Of a DNA stretch of 58,703 nucleotides, positions 9,178 to 17,625 are shown one piece after another (the first letter of the stretch is position 1; each line of letters opens with the position of its first letter). Origin of the DNA: Actinoplanes subtropicus (GTDB lineage: Bacteria; Actinomycetota; Actinomycetes; Mycobacteriales; Micromonosporaceae). Position numbers and translations under genes: made by a program. The stretch lies in contig NZ_JOJL01000044.1 of the NCBI RefSeq assembly GCF_000721705.1, positions 1 through 58,703 on the forward strand, written 5' to 3'. The notes beneath the pieces were generated by a model. It did no database searches. It had not been told where the DNA came from and was given only the letters and a program-made list of their open reading frames with translations.

Positions 9178-9666
9178 ATGCCGACGATACACATCGATGA
9201 CGACGTGTACGCGCTGCTCATCCGCGGAATCCCGTACGGGATAACCGTCAACGCGGCCCTGCGGGCGATACTGCGCCTGCCCGAGTCGGCGCAGCCGCCG
9301 CAACCAGCCGATCCCGCGCCACGGTTCTCCGCCGCACGCCCCACCCCTTCCGGCCTGCAGCGCACCGACCACGGCAAACTCGCCCGGCTTCTCGACGCCG
9401 GTCTGCTGCACGACGGCCAGGTCGTCACCTGGCACCGCCGCGACCTCGGCCACACCCACACCGCCACCGTCACCGCCGAAGGCCACCTGCTCACCGGTGA
9501 CGGCACGCTGCATCTGTCACCTGGCAACTGCGCCACCGCCCTGGCCGGCTATCCGTGCCGAGGCTGGAAGCAGTGGCGTACCAGCGACGGGACCTCCCTG
9601 AGTCAGCTTCGCGACAAACTCAGCGCCGACCTGACTCCCGCGCCCGGCGCACGTCACGGGGGCTGA
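9178..9666 (+). CDS. SeqA-N-like RHH plus RAMA-domain protein, 162 aa
   Basis: Second predicted modified-DNA reader in the window. Residues 1-34 (MPTIHIDDDVYALLI, then NAALRAILRL) closely resemble the short ribbon-helix-helix N-terminus of SeqA-type proteins. Residues 69-148 follow the RAMA pattern: LLDAGLLHDGQVV, an ATVTAEGHLL strand, LHLSPGNCATAL at 111-122, GWKQW at 129-133 and LSQLR at 141-145. A Pro-rich linker joins the two. Start ATG 9178 with AAGGAG at 9163-9168. DNA-binding dimer with modification sensing is an inference from family architecture. Confidence 0.75.
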   Translation: MPTIHIDDDVYALLIRGIPYGITVNAALRAILRLPESAQPPQPADPAPRFSAARPTPSGLQRTDHGKLARLLDAGLLHDGQVVTWHRRDLGHTHTATVTAEGHLLTGDGTLHLSPGNCATALAGYPCRGWKQWRTSDGTSLSQLRDKLSADLTPAPGARHGG

Positions 9667-9856
9667 CCCGTCCCTGAGCCACACCGACCGTCACCGCCAA
9701 GGCCAGGACGGCAGCTGCCAACCCACATGACAAGCGCGAGGTGAGCCGGCATCCGGGCCTGCGCAACCTCGCGCCCGGGTTGCCGGCCGTGCCGCCCGGA
9801 CGGGCGCAGCGAACCCCGCCGATGCCGACCGATCTCGCCCACCGAAGGAGCAGCCG

Positions 9857-10426
9857 ATGACCCGACAGACGACAACACCTCTCACCTTCGTGCCCACCAC
9901 GGTCAGCCTGTGGTCCATCGAGGAGTACACCTCGCGAATCCGCGACGGACGGATGATCCTCGACGCCCCTTACCAGCGGGGCAGCGTCTGGACCCCCGAC
10001 CAACGACTCGCCCTGATGAAGTCATGGTTGACGGGCGTCCCGGTGGCCGCCGCCGTCCTCAACACCCGCACCGGCCCGTCCTGGCGCGCCACCGAAGCCT
10101 CGGGAGTCCACTACGCGGTCATCGACGGTCGGCAACGCATCGAGACCGCGATCGCGTGGCAGGACGACGAGCTGGCCATCCCCGCCTCCTGGCTGCCCGG
10201 CGACTGGATCCGCGCCGCCGAGGACACCGACGACGGCCCCTACGTGCGGGTCTCCGGCCTGCACCACGGCGGCGAGACGATCCTGCAGCGCATGGAGCTG
10301 CCCTGCGTGCGCGCCCACCTCGGCTGGGTGGTCCACGAAGCGGCGATCTATCGGCTGCTCAACCGTGCGGGCACCGCCCACTCCGAGCAGGACATGTCCC
10401 GGGCCGAGCACATCGCCGAGGTGTAG
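9857..10426 (+). CDS. DUF262 (ParB/GmrSD-N-like) protein, 189 aa
   Basis: DUF262 proteins have a ParB-like fold and occur in the GmrSD modification-dependent restriction enzyme and related defence proteins. Here I see the two hallmark signatures: YQRGSVWTPDQRLALMKSWL at residues 39-58 and the VIDGRQRIET box at 88-97. The protein ends soon after the domain; there is no DUF1524/HNH nuclease part as in full GmrSD, so it is a stand-alone DUF262. Start ATG 9857 with GAAGGAG (9844-9850). It stands 190 bp after the RAMA gene, which suggests a possible functional link. Confidence 0.85.
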   Translation: MTRQTTTPLTFVPTTVSLWSIEEYTSRIRDGRMILDAPYQRGSVWTPDQRLALMKSWLTGVPVAAAVLNTRTGPSWRATEASGVHYAVIDGRQRIETAIAWQDDELAIPASWLPGDWIRAAEDTDDGPYVRVSGLHHGGETILQRMELPCVRAHLGWVVHEAAIYRLLNRAGTAHSEQDMSRAEHIAEV

Positions 10427-10731
10427 ACCCGGCACCGGCGTGCCGTCGCCCGTCCGACGCGTCACACACGGCGGGCCTGGCGGTGAATGCCGGCGTACCG
10501 GAGTCCGACGCGGCAAAGACCGGCGATCGCGCCGACCCGATCGTCGGGCGGGACGTCCATCCCCACCGGTGCTTGTCCGCCCACGCTCGGCCGCGGCAGC
10601 CGCGCCGCGTGACCGCACGGTCTCCGGAACTACGGCGCACCACAACCCCCGCTCACGTCCACACCGGCTGTTCTCACGGCCGACAACCCTGTCCATCGAA
10701 GAAGTTCACCGCGCACAGGAAAGGCAGATCG
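10427..10731. other. intergenic stretch
   Basis: About 305 bases with no supported gene or obvious hairpin. It ends with the ribosome site AGGAAAGG of the next gene. Confidence 0.35.
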
Positions 10732-11010
10732 ATGAACCCGCTGCAGGACAACACCACCCCGGACGGCGAGGATCGAATCCTGGATCCCGGCACCATCGTC
10801 ACCGTCGCCCCCGCCGACTGGATCGACGAACCACCGGAGCGCCCCTTCGTCGTCATCGACGGCTTCAAGGCGCCGCTCTACACCATCGCCGTGCTCGGCG
10901 GCGACGGCTTCCAGTACCCCAACCAACCACGCGAGCTGCTGACGGTCGTCACCCCCGCCCGCATCGTCCTCGATGAGCAGGCCGACCCGCCCGGCTACCT
11001 CATCGCGTGA
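10732..11010 (+). CDS. hypothetical protein, 92 aa
   Basis: Small acidic protein. The ATG at 10732 lies after AGGAAAGG (10717-10724). The sequence alternates short beta strands (GTIVTVAPADWI, FVVIDGFKAPLYTIAVLGG, LLTVVTPARIVLDEQ) and could be a small beta-barrel. No family recognised. Own ribosome site, like its neighbours. Confidence 0.7.
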   Translation: MNPLQDNTTPDGEDRILDPGTIVTVAPADWIDEPPERPFVVIDGFKAPLYTIAVLGGDGFQYPNQPRELLTVVTPARIVLDEQADPPGYLIA

Positions 11011-11152
11011 CCTGCTCGCCGGCCCTGGTCCGCGAGGACACGGAACCGGGTCGCAAGCCGACAACCGGACCCACGTCCTGGCGACCACGGCAACCCGGCA
11101 ACCCGACTCCCACCACCGGGCGGGGACTGCCCGTCACAGAAGGAGACCTCTG

Positions 11153-11611
11153 ATGTCGATGCAATGGGGAAGAGCGGCGACCGCCGACTTCCACACCTAC
11201 ACCGAAGGCGGCGACAACCTGACCGCGCGATCGAGCCCCGGCAACGGCCTCGACCCCGGTGAATGCGCGGTGGCCTCCGCGAACGCCGCCATCTGGGGCA
11301 GCCCTGAGGAACTGGCGGCCCTCGGCCGGCGCCTCGCCGCGCACTTCGGCACCCATCGGTGCCTCATGTTCACCTCGGACACCCCCGACGCGCTCGCCAG
11401 GATCGTGAACAGCTGCCAGGGACTGACCGCCTTCCTCGGCGACGGCACCGCCACGCCGAGCGCCGACGGCACCCGGGGGCCACGCGACGTCCAGCTGCAC
11501 GACGCCGACGAAGCCGGTGTCCGCGGCTGGATCCTCACCCCGGACGGCCGTCGCACCGGGGAACTCCTCACGGTCGCCTGGCACGAAATCACCGAAATCC
11601 GCCTCTACTGA
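11153..11611 (+). CDS. hypothetical protein, 152 aa
   Basis: Unrecognised soluble protein. The ATG at 11153 follows GAAGGAG (11139-11145). It is a compact alpha/beta sequence: SMQWGRAATADFHTYTEGG, a Cys-containing GECAVASANAAIWGSPEELA, a helix AALGRRLAAHFGTHRCLMFT, then a C-terminal beta part (GWILTPDGRRTGELLTVAW) ending in ITEIRLY. No motif suggests a reaction. It precedes the long modular gene at 11839 by 227 bp. Confidence 0.75.
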   Translation: MSMQWGRAATADFHTYTEGGDNLTARSSPGNGLDPGECAVASANAAIWGSPEELAALGRRLAAHFGTHRCLMFTSDTPDALARIVNSCQGLTAFLGDGTATPSADGTRGPRDVQLHDADEAGVRGWILTPDGRRTGELLTVAWHEITEIRLY

Positions 11612-11838
11612 CACCCGTCTCGAGCCGCCGCCGAAGGCGACCAGAGACACCCTGACCCCGGTGGCCCGGCTCACGACGGGGCCGCCAGCTGCCCGAACAC
11701 CCCTTACCGGGACGCGGCACCTCGCGACCGCGCGTGCGCGATAACCGCACCCCCACTGCCTGACCCGATGTCCGCCGCGCCGGTCTGCCCAGCGCGGCGG
11801 ACATCGCCATGCCCACCTGGCCCCACGAAAGGACCGCA

Positions 11839-13374
11839 ATGAGCACCGCACCCGAGCGACCTACCTATTCCGAGGACATGAGCCGACACGACCGTAAGCC
11901 GGATGCCGCGCGAGAAGCCGGTCTGCGCGCCGGCCGCGACAGCGCCGACCGGTGGGCGCAGGACGCCCTTGCCGGCCACCCGGCCGACGTCACCGCCGAG
12001 GCCCGCCGGATCCTCGCCGGCCTCGCGCACGGCGACCCCGCCGCCCTCGACCTGCCCGCGCCGAACCTCAACGACCTCGACCGGACCACCCCCGCGGCAG
12101 ACACGACGGCGACCCTGGACGTCCCGGTGCCGACCGCCGAGTCCCCCGAGCGGCACACCGAGGCCACCACTGCCTACCTCGTCGGCTACATCACCGGCCT
12201 GATGCAGCGGGCCGGCGAGCGTTGCCGCGCCGTCCTGCAGGTCCTGGCCGCGACCGACGACCGCACCGTGCTGCCCGCGCCGACGATCGCCGCGTCCGGG
12301 ACCGATGATCGCGACACGCTGGAGTATCTGCACCCGGATCGGCTCCGGGTCGGCGGCATCGGTGTCTTCGCCCGCGACTGGGCCTGGATCCGCGACGCGC
12401 ACGGCCGCGACCGGGTCCGGGTCGCCTTCGTCGGAGTGCTCGTCGACGTGGTGAACGGCTGGGCCGTGTTCGCCTGCTCCCGGACGGTGGCCGAGGCGAT
12501 CGTCGCCGACCAGGAAAGCATGCGCGAGGCCGAACGCGCCCGGCTCAGCGCAGCCGGCCTCCGCGGCGCCGAGCTCGACACCGCGGTGGACGAGCGCGTC
12601 TGCCCGATGCGGTTCGACGGCGACGACATCATCGTCGACCAGCGCGCGACCTACCTCGAGCACGGCGACGCCGCTATCGAACGCCTCCGCCCGGACGAGA
12701 ACGGCCGGTACGACGTGATGGGCGGGGCCTGGTGCTGGAGTGCCGTGGCCCCCGGCTACTGCGACCGGATCGTCGGGGACCTGCCCACCCCGGCAGCGCA
12801 GCAGCAGTACGTCGCGTTCACCCACGTCACCGGGATGCACGCCCCGCACCAGCTGCTCCAGATCACCACGCTGCAGCAGACCCGGACCCGAGACGGCGTC
12901 GCGTTCACCGCCGAGCTCAGCCTCGACGGCGAGCAGGTGGCCACCATCGTCAACCGCGGCGGCGACCCGACCGTATGGACCCCGACGGGCGAGGGCCTCG
13001 GCACAGCGACGCTGCAGCGGTACGCCGACGCATGCCGCCGCTACGGCACGCCGACGACCGTCGAGCAGGTCCTCGCGGCCCTGGTCACCGAGTACGACCT
13101 GACCCGTCGGGCCGCCGCAGCCGATGCCGCCGGTGACACCCTGCTGCGCGCCGTCGACGACGACGGCGCCCTGCTGGACCTGCTCACCGTCACCGCCGTA
13201 CGCCCCGGACACGGCACCCGTGAAGCGCTACGCCACCTGGTCGCGGCCCGACCGGCGCACCCCGACGCCACCCAATGGGAGGTCTGGGGCGGCACGGCAT
13301 GGCACCACCTGCAGCACATACCGCTCGCGGCCCCCGCACCCAGAGACGGCGTCGTACCGGAAACCCCGCACTGA
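11839..13374 (+). CDS. modular-family protein lacking DUF4314, 511 aa
   Basis: Paralogue of the 537-aa protein at 2962. Residues 23-76 hold module 2 (DSADRWAQDALAG, TAEARRILAGLAHGDPAALD), about 105-140 module 3 (TAYLVGYITGLMQRAGERCR), and 155-500 module 4, with near-identical blocks to 2962: GGIGVFARDW, WAVFACSRTVAEAIVAD, RPDENGRYDVMGGAWCW and CDRIVGDLPTPA. The N-terminal DUF4314 barrel is replaced by a short polar leader. Start ATG 11839 with GAAAGGA; the frame extends 30 bases further but lacks a site. Followed after 48 bp by the KYTGH-family gene at 13423. Function unknown. Confidence 0.85.
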   Translation: MSTAPERPTYSEDMSRHDRKPDAAREAGLRAGRDSADRWAQDALAGHPADVTAEARRILAGLAHGDPAALDLPAPNLNDLDRTTPAADTTATLDVPVPTAESPERHTEATTAYLVGYITGLMQRAGERCRAVLQVLAATDDRTVLPAPTIAASGTDDRDTLEYLHPDRLRVGGIGVFARDWAWIRDAHGRDRVRVAFVGVLVDVVNGWAVFACSRTVAEAIVADQESMREAERARLSAAGLRGAELDTAVDERVCPMRFDGDDIIVDQRATYLEHGDAAIERLRPDENGRYDVMGGAWCWSAVAPGYCDRIVGDLPTPAAQQQYVAFTHVTGMHAPHQLLQITTLQQTRTRDGVAFTAELSLDGEQVATIVNRGGDPTVWTPTGEGLGTATLQRYADACRRYGTPTTVEQVLAALVTEYDLTRRAAAADAAGDTLLRAVDDDGALLDLLTVTAVRPGHGTREALRHLVAARPAHPDATQWEVWGGTAWHHLQHIPLAAPAPRDGVVPETPH

Positions 13375-13422
13375 CCGCCCACCCCGACCCGACCGCAGAA
13401 CCACCGACCCCGAGGAGCCCAC

Positions 13423-13863
13423 ATGGAGATCGACGCCATCACGGCCAAATACACCGGCCACCGCATCACCGACAGCGACCTGAGCGCCGGGCACCGGCGC
13501 GGCGGACTCGCCGCCGACCTCGCCCGAGCCCTCTACCACTGCTGCCACGCCGTCTTCACCGTGGACGCCGACCTGGACCGGATCGGCGCCACGCTCGCCG
13601 ACAGCATCGCCGTCGTCCGCGCGAACACCGCCGCCACACCCGGCACCGGTACCCCGACCATCACCCCGCTCGGCAACAGCGGGCCCCGCTTCGACGCTCT
13701 GCTCGGAATCCGCGACGAACGCCTCAGCCACCTACGCGAGCTCGTGCACCTGTGGCTGAACTACGGCGTCGAAGCCACACCCACCGATGCCGACCCCGTC
13801 GGGCAGTCCCAGCCGAACCCGTCGTCGACGACCGAGCCTCCCCTCGCTCGGGACGGGCATTGA
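13423..13863 (+). CDS. KYTGH-family hypothetical protein, 146 aa
   Basis: Paralogue of 7134. Shared marks: KYTGH at residues 9-13, GPRFDALLGIRDERLSHL in the second half and a RELVHLWL helix; the C-terminal 30 residues are Pro/Ser/Thr-rich and disordered. ATG 13423 after GAGGAG. Its stop overlaps the ATG of the DUF4192 gene (TGATG at 13861-13865), so the pair is probably translationally coupled. Confidence 0.8.
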   Translation: MEIDAITAKYTGHRITDSDLSAGHRRGGLAADLARALYHCCHAVFTVDADLDRIGATLADSIAVVRANTAATPGTGTPTITPLGNSGPRFDALLGIRDERLSHLRELVHLWLNYGVEATPTDADPVGQSQPNPSSTTEPPLARDGH

Positions 13864-14852
13864 TGTCGCATCGACCGGCCCAGCGACTCAGCGATCCCGC
13901 GCCGGTGCTGGCCGCTGTGCCGCATCTGATCGAATTCCGGCCCGTCAACCGCGTCGTGGCCATCGGACTGCGCCACGAGACGATCGTGGCCGTCGGTCAC
14001 CTCGGCCTCAGCGAGGAAACGGACAACAGCACTGCCACGGCAGCGATGCACCGTCTCGCCAGTCACCTCAGCCGGGCGGACACCGGCTGGGCACTGCTGC
14101 TCGGCTACGGCCCCGCCACCCCGGTCGCCGCCACGGTCGCCACCGGACGCGACTGTCTACAGCAGGCCGGGATCGTCGTCGACGACCCGCTGCGTGTCGC
14201 GGGCGGGCGCTGGTGGAATCTCGCCTGCACCGAGCCGTCGTGCTGCCCGCCCGAGGGCACCGCGTTCGAACCCACGCCCACCGCCGTGCTCGACACTGCG
14301 GCGCCGTCCGGCCGCTACGCCGTGCACCTCGCAGGCGTCGACGGCCCGGCCCGCGCGGCGTTCGCCGCCGCTGAGTCGATCGCCCGGCAGCGGCTGACGT
14401 TCATGGCCCGGCAGCTGCCCGCGATCGAGGACGCGACACTGTCGGCCATCGCGGCAGGCCGCACGTTGCCGCAGACCGCAGTCCAGGAGATCGACGAGAC
14501 CCTCGCCGACCAGCTCCGCCACCAGCAGGTGTCCGCCGCCCAGGCCGCGCTGGTCGCGATCCTGCTGCGCAGTCCCACCGTCCTGGACGCGGCCATGCGC
14601 CGCGCTACCGGACAAGACGCACAGATCCGCCTCTGGACCCTGCTGGTCCGCCACGCTCACCACAGCCTGGTCGCCGGCCCGGCGACCCTGCTCGCCGTCA
14701 ACGCCCTGCTCGCCGGCGATCAGGTCCTCGCCCGGGCCGCGGTCAGCCGCGCACTGGCCGCCGACCCGGACCACCAGGGCGCACTCATGGCGCAACGCCT
14801 GCTCGCCGCCGGCACCGGCCCGGCAGCCGTCGTTCGCGCTCTCGACACCTGA
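13863..14852 (+). CDS. DUF4192 family protein, 329 aa
   Basis: Matches the actinobacterial DUF4192 family: an N-terminal segment VLAAVPHLIEFRPVNRVVAI and the diagnostic RWWNLACTEPSCCP near residues 116-129, in the place where family members carry WW and CC pairs. The remainder is helical with several Ala/Leu-rich segments and a TPR-like end (AAVSRALAADPDHQGALMAQ). Family members are cytoplasmic proteins of unknown biochemical role. The start overlaps the stop of 13423 by TGATG. A strong terminator follows about 90 bp after its stop. Confidence 0.9.
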   Translation: MSHRPAQRLSDPAPVLAAVPHLIEFRPVNRVVAIGLRHETIVAVGHLGLSEETDNSTATAAMHRLASHLSRADTGWALLLGYGPATPVAATVATGRDCLQQAGIVVDDPLRVAGGRWWNLACTEPSCCPPEGTAFEPTPTAVLDTAAPSGRYAVHLAGVDGPARAAFAAAESIARQRLTFMARQLPAIEDATLSAIAAGRTLPQTAVQEIDETLADQLRHQQVSAAQAALVAILLRSPTVLDAAMRRATGQDAQIRLWTLLVRHAHHSLVAGPATLLAVNALLAGDQVLARAAVSRALAADPDHQGALMAQRLLAAGTGPAAVVRALDT

Positions 14853-15205
14853 ACCAGCCAACAGATCCCCGCAGAACGACGCAGGCAACCGCGGCTGGCA
14901 CGGGCCGCCGCGCTCATCTCGTCGCAACTGCTGATCCACCGCCGGCCACGCCCCGACCCGGGGTGTGGCCTTTGTCGTATCCGCAGCGGGGCCTCGACGC
15001 CGATCGCCATACCCCGCTGGCGATTCACCGTCCCAGGGCCGCGAAGAACGAGGTCTGCGCGGGGGCGCAACCGACAACAGCCGGGCCCGCCCGCACGGCC
15101 TCGGCCCGGGGCACTTGACCCATCCGGTCACCGAAGCGTGGATGCACCACGCCTCGGTGACCGCACCCGGCACCGACGTGCCACCACCGACAAAGGAGTT
15201 GATCC
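14853..15205. other. intergenic stretch with a terminator
   Basis: About 350 bases between the DUF4192 gene and the helicase operon. It contains the terminator at 14944-14974 and, at its end, the ribosome site of the micro-ORF. No other gene supported. Confidence 0.5.
14944..14974 (+). terminator. intrinsic terminator after the DUF4192 gene
   Basis: GGCCACGCCCCG (14944-14955) pairs with CGGGGTGTGGCC (14959-14970), 12 bp with one G-U pair, around a three-base ACC loop, followed directly by TTTGTCGT. This is the best rho-independent terminator in the window and marks an operon boundary. Confidence 0.75.
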
Positions 15206-15331
15206 ATGCACGACGACACCACACCGCACCCCGGCAGGGCCCGGCCCTACGGCGTCCGATCCCCGCACCAGCGGCGCGCGGCCGAGATCCGTCGGGTGCG
15301 CGCCGCCAGCGCCGTCGGACGTGACCGGTGA
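15206..15331 (+). CDS. 41-aa basic micro-protein coupled to the helicase
   Basis: Small frame starting at ATG 15206 with a perfect AAAGGAG at 15193-15199 and ending at TGA 15329-15331, which overlaps the helicase GTG start (GTGA at 15328-15331). The product is basic, with His/Asp at the N-terminus and an Arg/Ala-rich C-terminal helix (HQRRAAEIRRVRAASAVGRD). It may simply be a leader peptide that couples translation into the helicase, or a small partner protein. The ribosome site and overlap are the main evidence. Confidence 0.6.
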   Translation: MHDDTTPHPGRARPYGVRSPHQRRAAEIRRVRAASAVGRDR

Positions 15332-17625
15332 GGCGGCCCGAATCGGTCGCGGCGGGCGCCGCCGCGCTGCCCGCCCCGACCGGCTGGCAGCAACCCGCCG
15401 TCTCCGCTGCCGTCACCGCCCTGGCCGGCGGCGGCCGGGGCCAGATTCACGCCGCGTGCGGCACCGGGAAGACCATCACCGCCGCGCACATCGCCGCCCG
15501 ACTGTGCCCGCCCGGCGGGATCGTCGTGATCGCCTGCCCGACGGTGGCGCTGCTCGCGCAGACCCTCGCCGTGGCCGGCCCGAACACCACGGCGACCCTC
15601 GCCGTCTGCAGCGACGACACCGTCGCCGATACCGCCGTGCACACCAGCGACCTGCCCACGACCGTCACCACCGACCTCGACACCATCGTCTCCTGGCTGC
15701 GCCGGCCCGCTGCCGGGGCACGGCTGATCGTCACTACCCACCGATCCGCCGGCCTGCTCGGCCAGGCGCTGATCAGCGCCGACCGCGCCGTGGACGTCCT
15801 GGTCGTCGACGAAGCCCACCACAGCGCCGGGAGCGAGGAGAAGGACCTCGCCCTCCTGCACACCGACCGCACCTTTCCCGCCCGGCGTCGCCTCTACCTG
15901 ACCGCCACACCCCGCATCGACGACACCGGCGACGACACCGGCCTGTCCATGGACGACACCGACGTGTTCGGCCCGGTCCTGCACCGGTACACGTTCGCCC
16001 AGGCCATCGCCGACGGCTGGCTCGACGACTACCGCGTCGCCGTCGTCGGCGTCAGCCGCACCGACCTGCTCCCTTTGATCCGCGAGCTCACCGTGCCAGC
16101 GCTCGACCCGCGGACCGGCCGCGACGGGCCGCTACGCACGGCGATGGTCGCGGCAGCGCTCGCCCGGGCCGCCGCCGAGTTCGATCTGCGCCGCACCATC
16201 GTCTACACCCCGCGCATCGTGGCCTCCCGTGCCGTGGCCGCCGCGCTCGCCCCTGTCGCCGCCGCCCTGCGTGACCCGGCGCGACCAGCGCGGACGCTGA
16301 CCTGCCACCACGTCGACGGGCGCCACAACAACACCCAACGCACCCGGTTCCTCGCCGACCTCGCCGCACCGCCCGACGACGGCTGGACCGTGCTGTGCAA
16401 CGTGCGCTGCCTCGGCGAAGGCATCGACGTGCCTGCCGTGGACTCCGTCGCGTTCAGCCACCCGAAGTCCTCGACCCCCGAAGTCATCCAAGCCGTGGGG
16501 CGGGCTCTACGGCGCAACCGGTCGGGCACCGGCGTCGCGACCATCCTCATCCCGGTCCTGGTCACCGACGACGCCGAAGCTTCCGCGCAGGCCGACGCCG
16601 ACGGCTACGCCACTGTCTGGCAGGTCGTGCGCGCGTTACGCGCGCACGACGAGTCCCTGGCCGCCGCCCTGGATCTGCAACGCCAGAGCATCGCCACCGG
16701 AGCAGCACGACTGCCGGACAAGATCACCGTCCGGCTGCCCGACGGCTACGACATCGAGAACTACCTGCGTCACCTGACCGTGCGGATGATCACCGCGACA
16801 ACATCGCCGTGGTGGGAAGGCTACGGATACGCCGCCCGCTTCCACGCCGAGCACGGCCACCTGTTCGTGACCGTCGACCACGTCACCGACGGCGGCTACC
16901 GGCTCGGGCAGTGGGTCCGTTCGCAGCGCAAGACCCGTCAGGGCGGCCGGCTGTCGTCGGCGCGGATCCAGGCGCTTGAGACCCTCGGCATGCTGTGGGA
17001 TCCCCGCGGCGCGAAGTGGGAGGCCGGTCTGCTGCAAGCCGCCCGATACCGCGACCGCGAAGGACACCTGAGGATCTCGCCCGAGCACATCACCGACGGC
17101 GGCTACCGGCTCGGGCAGTGGGTACGGTCGCAGCGCAAACGACACACGGCCGGCAGCCTGGACGCCGCGCGCGTCGTCGCCCTCGACCGGCTGGGCATCG
17201 AGTGGGATCCCTACGCCGCGATGTGGCAGCGCGGCATCACCCACGCCGCCGCCTACCGGACCCGCACCGGCGACCTGCAGGTGCCGTCGGACTACGTCGA
17301 CGCCGACGGCTACCGGCTCGGCCAGTTCATCGTCGCGCAACGCATGCTCTACCGGCGCGGCACCCTGGCCGCCGACCGGATCAACGCCCTCGAGGACCTC
17401 GGCATCATCTGGCACCGCGGAACCGACCGGTTCATGGCCGGCCTGGCCCACGCACGCGAGTACCACCGGCTGCACCACACGCTGCGCATGATCAAGGCGA
17501 CGACCTTCGACGGGTACCGGCTCGGCGATTGGCTGGCCACCCAGCGTCTCAAGCTGCGCGCGGGCAAGCTGGCCGAGCAGCGGATCACCGCCCTGGACGA
17601 GATCAGTCCCACCTGGCGCGACTGA
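15328..17625 (+). CDS. DEAH superfamily II helicase with four helicase-associated repeats, 765 aa
   Basis: ATP-dependent DNA or RNA remodelling enzyme. N-terminal helicase core: Q-like GWQQPAV (19-25), Walker A CGTGKT (44-49), DEAH box (161-164), TATPR (192-196), and motif VI QAVGRALRR near 387. Residues 495-765 are four tandem helicase-associated (HA) units of about 68 residues, each with a DGYRLGxW/F core, QR, and a terminal LG-W pattern. This is the architecture of actinobacterial SNF2/Res-like helicases with HA domains, proposed to bind nucleic acid. GTG start overlapping the stop of the 41-aa micro-ORF. The first two HA units share an identical 34-base stretch, suggesting recent duplication or conversion. 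Confidence 0.92.
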   Translation: MRRPESVAAGAAALPAPTGWQQPAVSAAVTALAGGGRGQIHAACGTGKTITAAHIAARLCPPGGIVVIACPTVALLAQTLAVAGPNTTATLAVCSDDTVADTAVHTSDLPTTVTTDLDTIVSWLRRPAAGARLIVTTHRSAGLLGQALISADRAVDVLVVDEAHHSAGSEEKDLALLHTDRTFPARRRLYLTATPRIDDTGDDTGLSMDDTDVFGPVLHRYTFAQAIADGWLDDYRVAVVGVSRTDLLPLIRELTVPALDPRTGRDGPLRTAMVAAALARAAAEFDLRRTIVYTPRIVASRAVAAALAPVAAALRDPARPARTLTCHHVDGRHNNTQRTRFLADLAAPPDDGWTVLCNVRCLGEGIDVPAVDSVAFSHPKSSTPEVIQAVGRALRRNRSGTGVATILIPVLVTDDAEASAQADADGYATVWQVVRALRAHDESLAAALDLQRQSIATGAARLPDKITVRLPDGYDIENYLRHLTVRMITATTSPWWEGYGYAARFHAEHGHLFVTVDHVTDGGYRLGQWVRSQRKTRQGGRLSSARIQALETLGMLWDPRGAKWEAGLLQAARYRDREGHLRISPEHITDGGYRLGQWVRSQRKRHTAGSLDAARVVALDRLGIEWDPYAAMWQRGITHAAAYRTRTGDLQVPSDYVDADGYRLGQFIVAQRMLYRRGTLAADRINALEDLGIIWHRGTDRFMAGLAHAREYHRLHHTLRMIKATTFDGYRLGDWLATQRLKLRAGKLAEQRITALDEISPTWRD
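16883..16916 (+). repeat. 34-bp direct repeat copy 1 (HA unit 1)
   Basis: 34 identical bases shared with 17090-17123, encoding the core TDGGYRLGQWV of the first two helicase-associated repeats. Identity at third positions implies recent origin or gene conversion. Confidence 0.85.
17090..17123 (+). repeat. 34-bp direct repeat copy 2 (HA unit 2)
   Basis: Second copy of the 34-base stretch at 16883-16916; 207 bp apart, which is exactly 69 codons, one HA unit. Confidence 0.85.
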
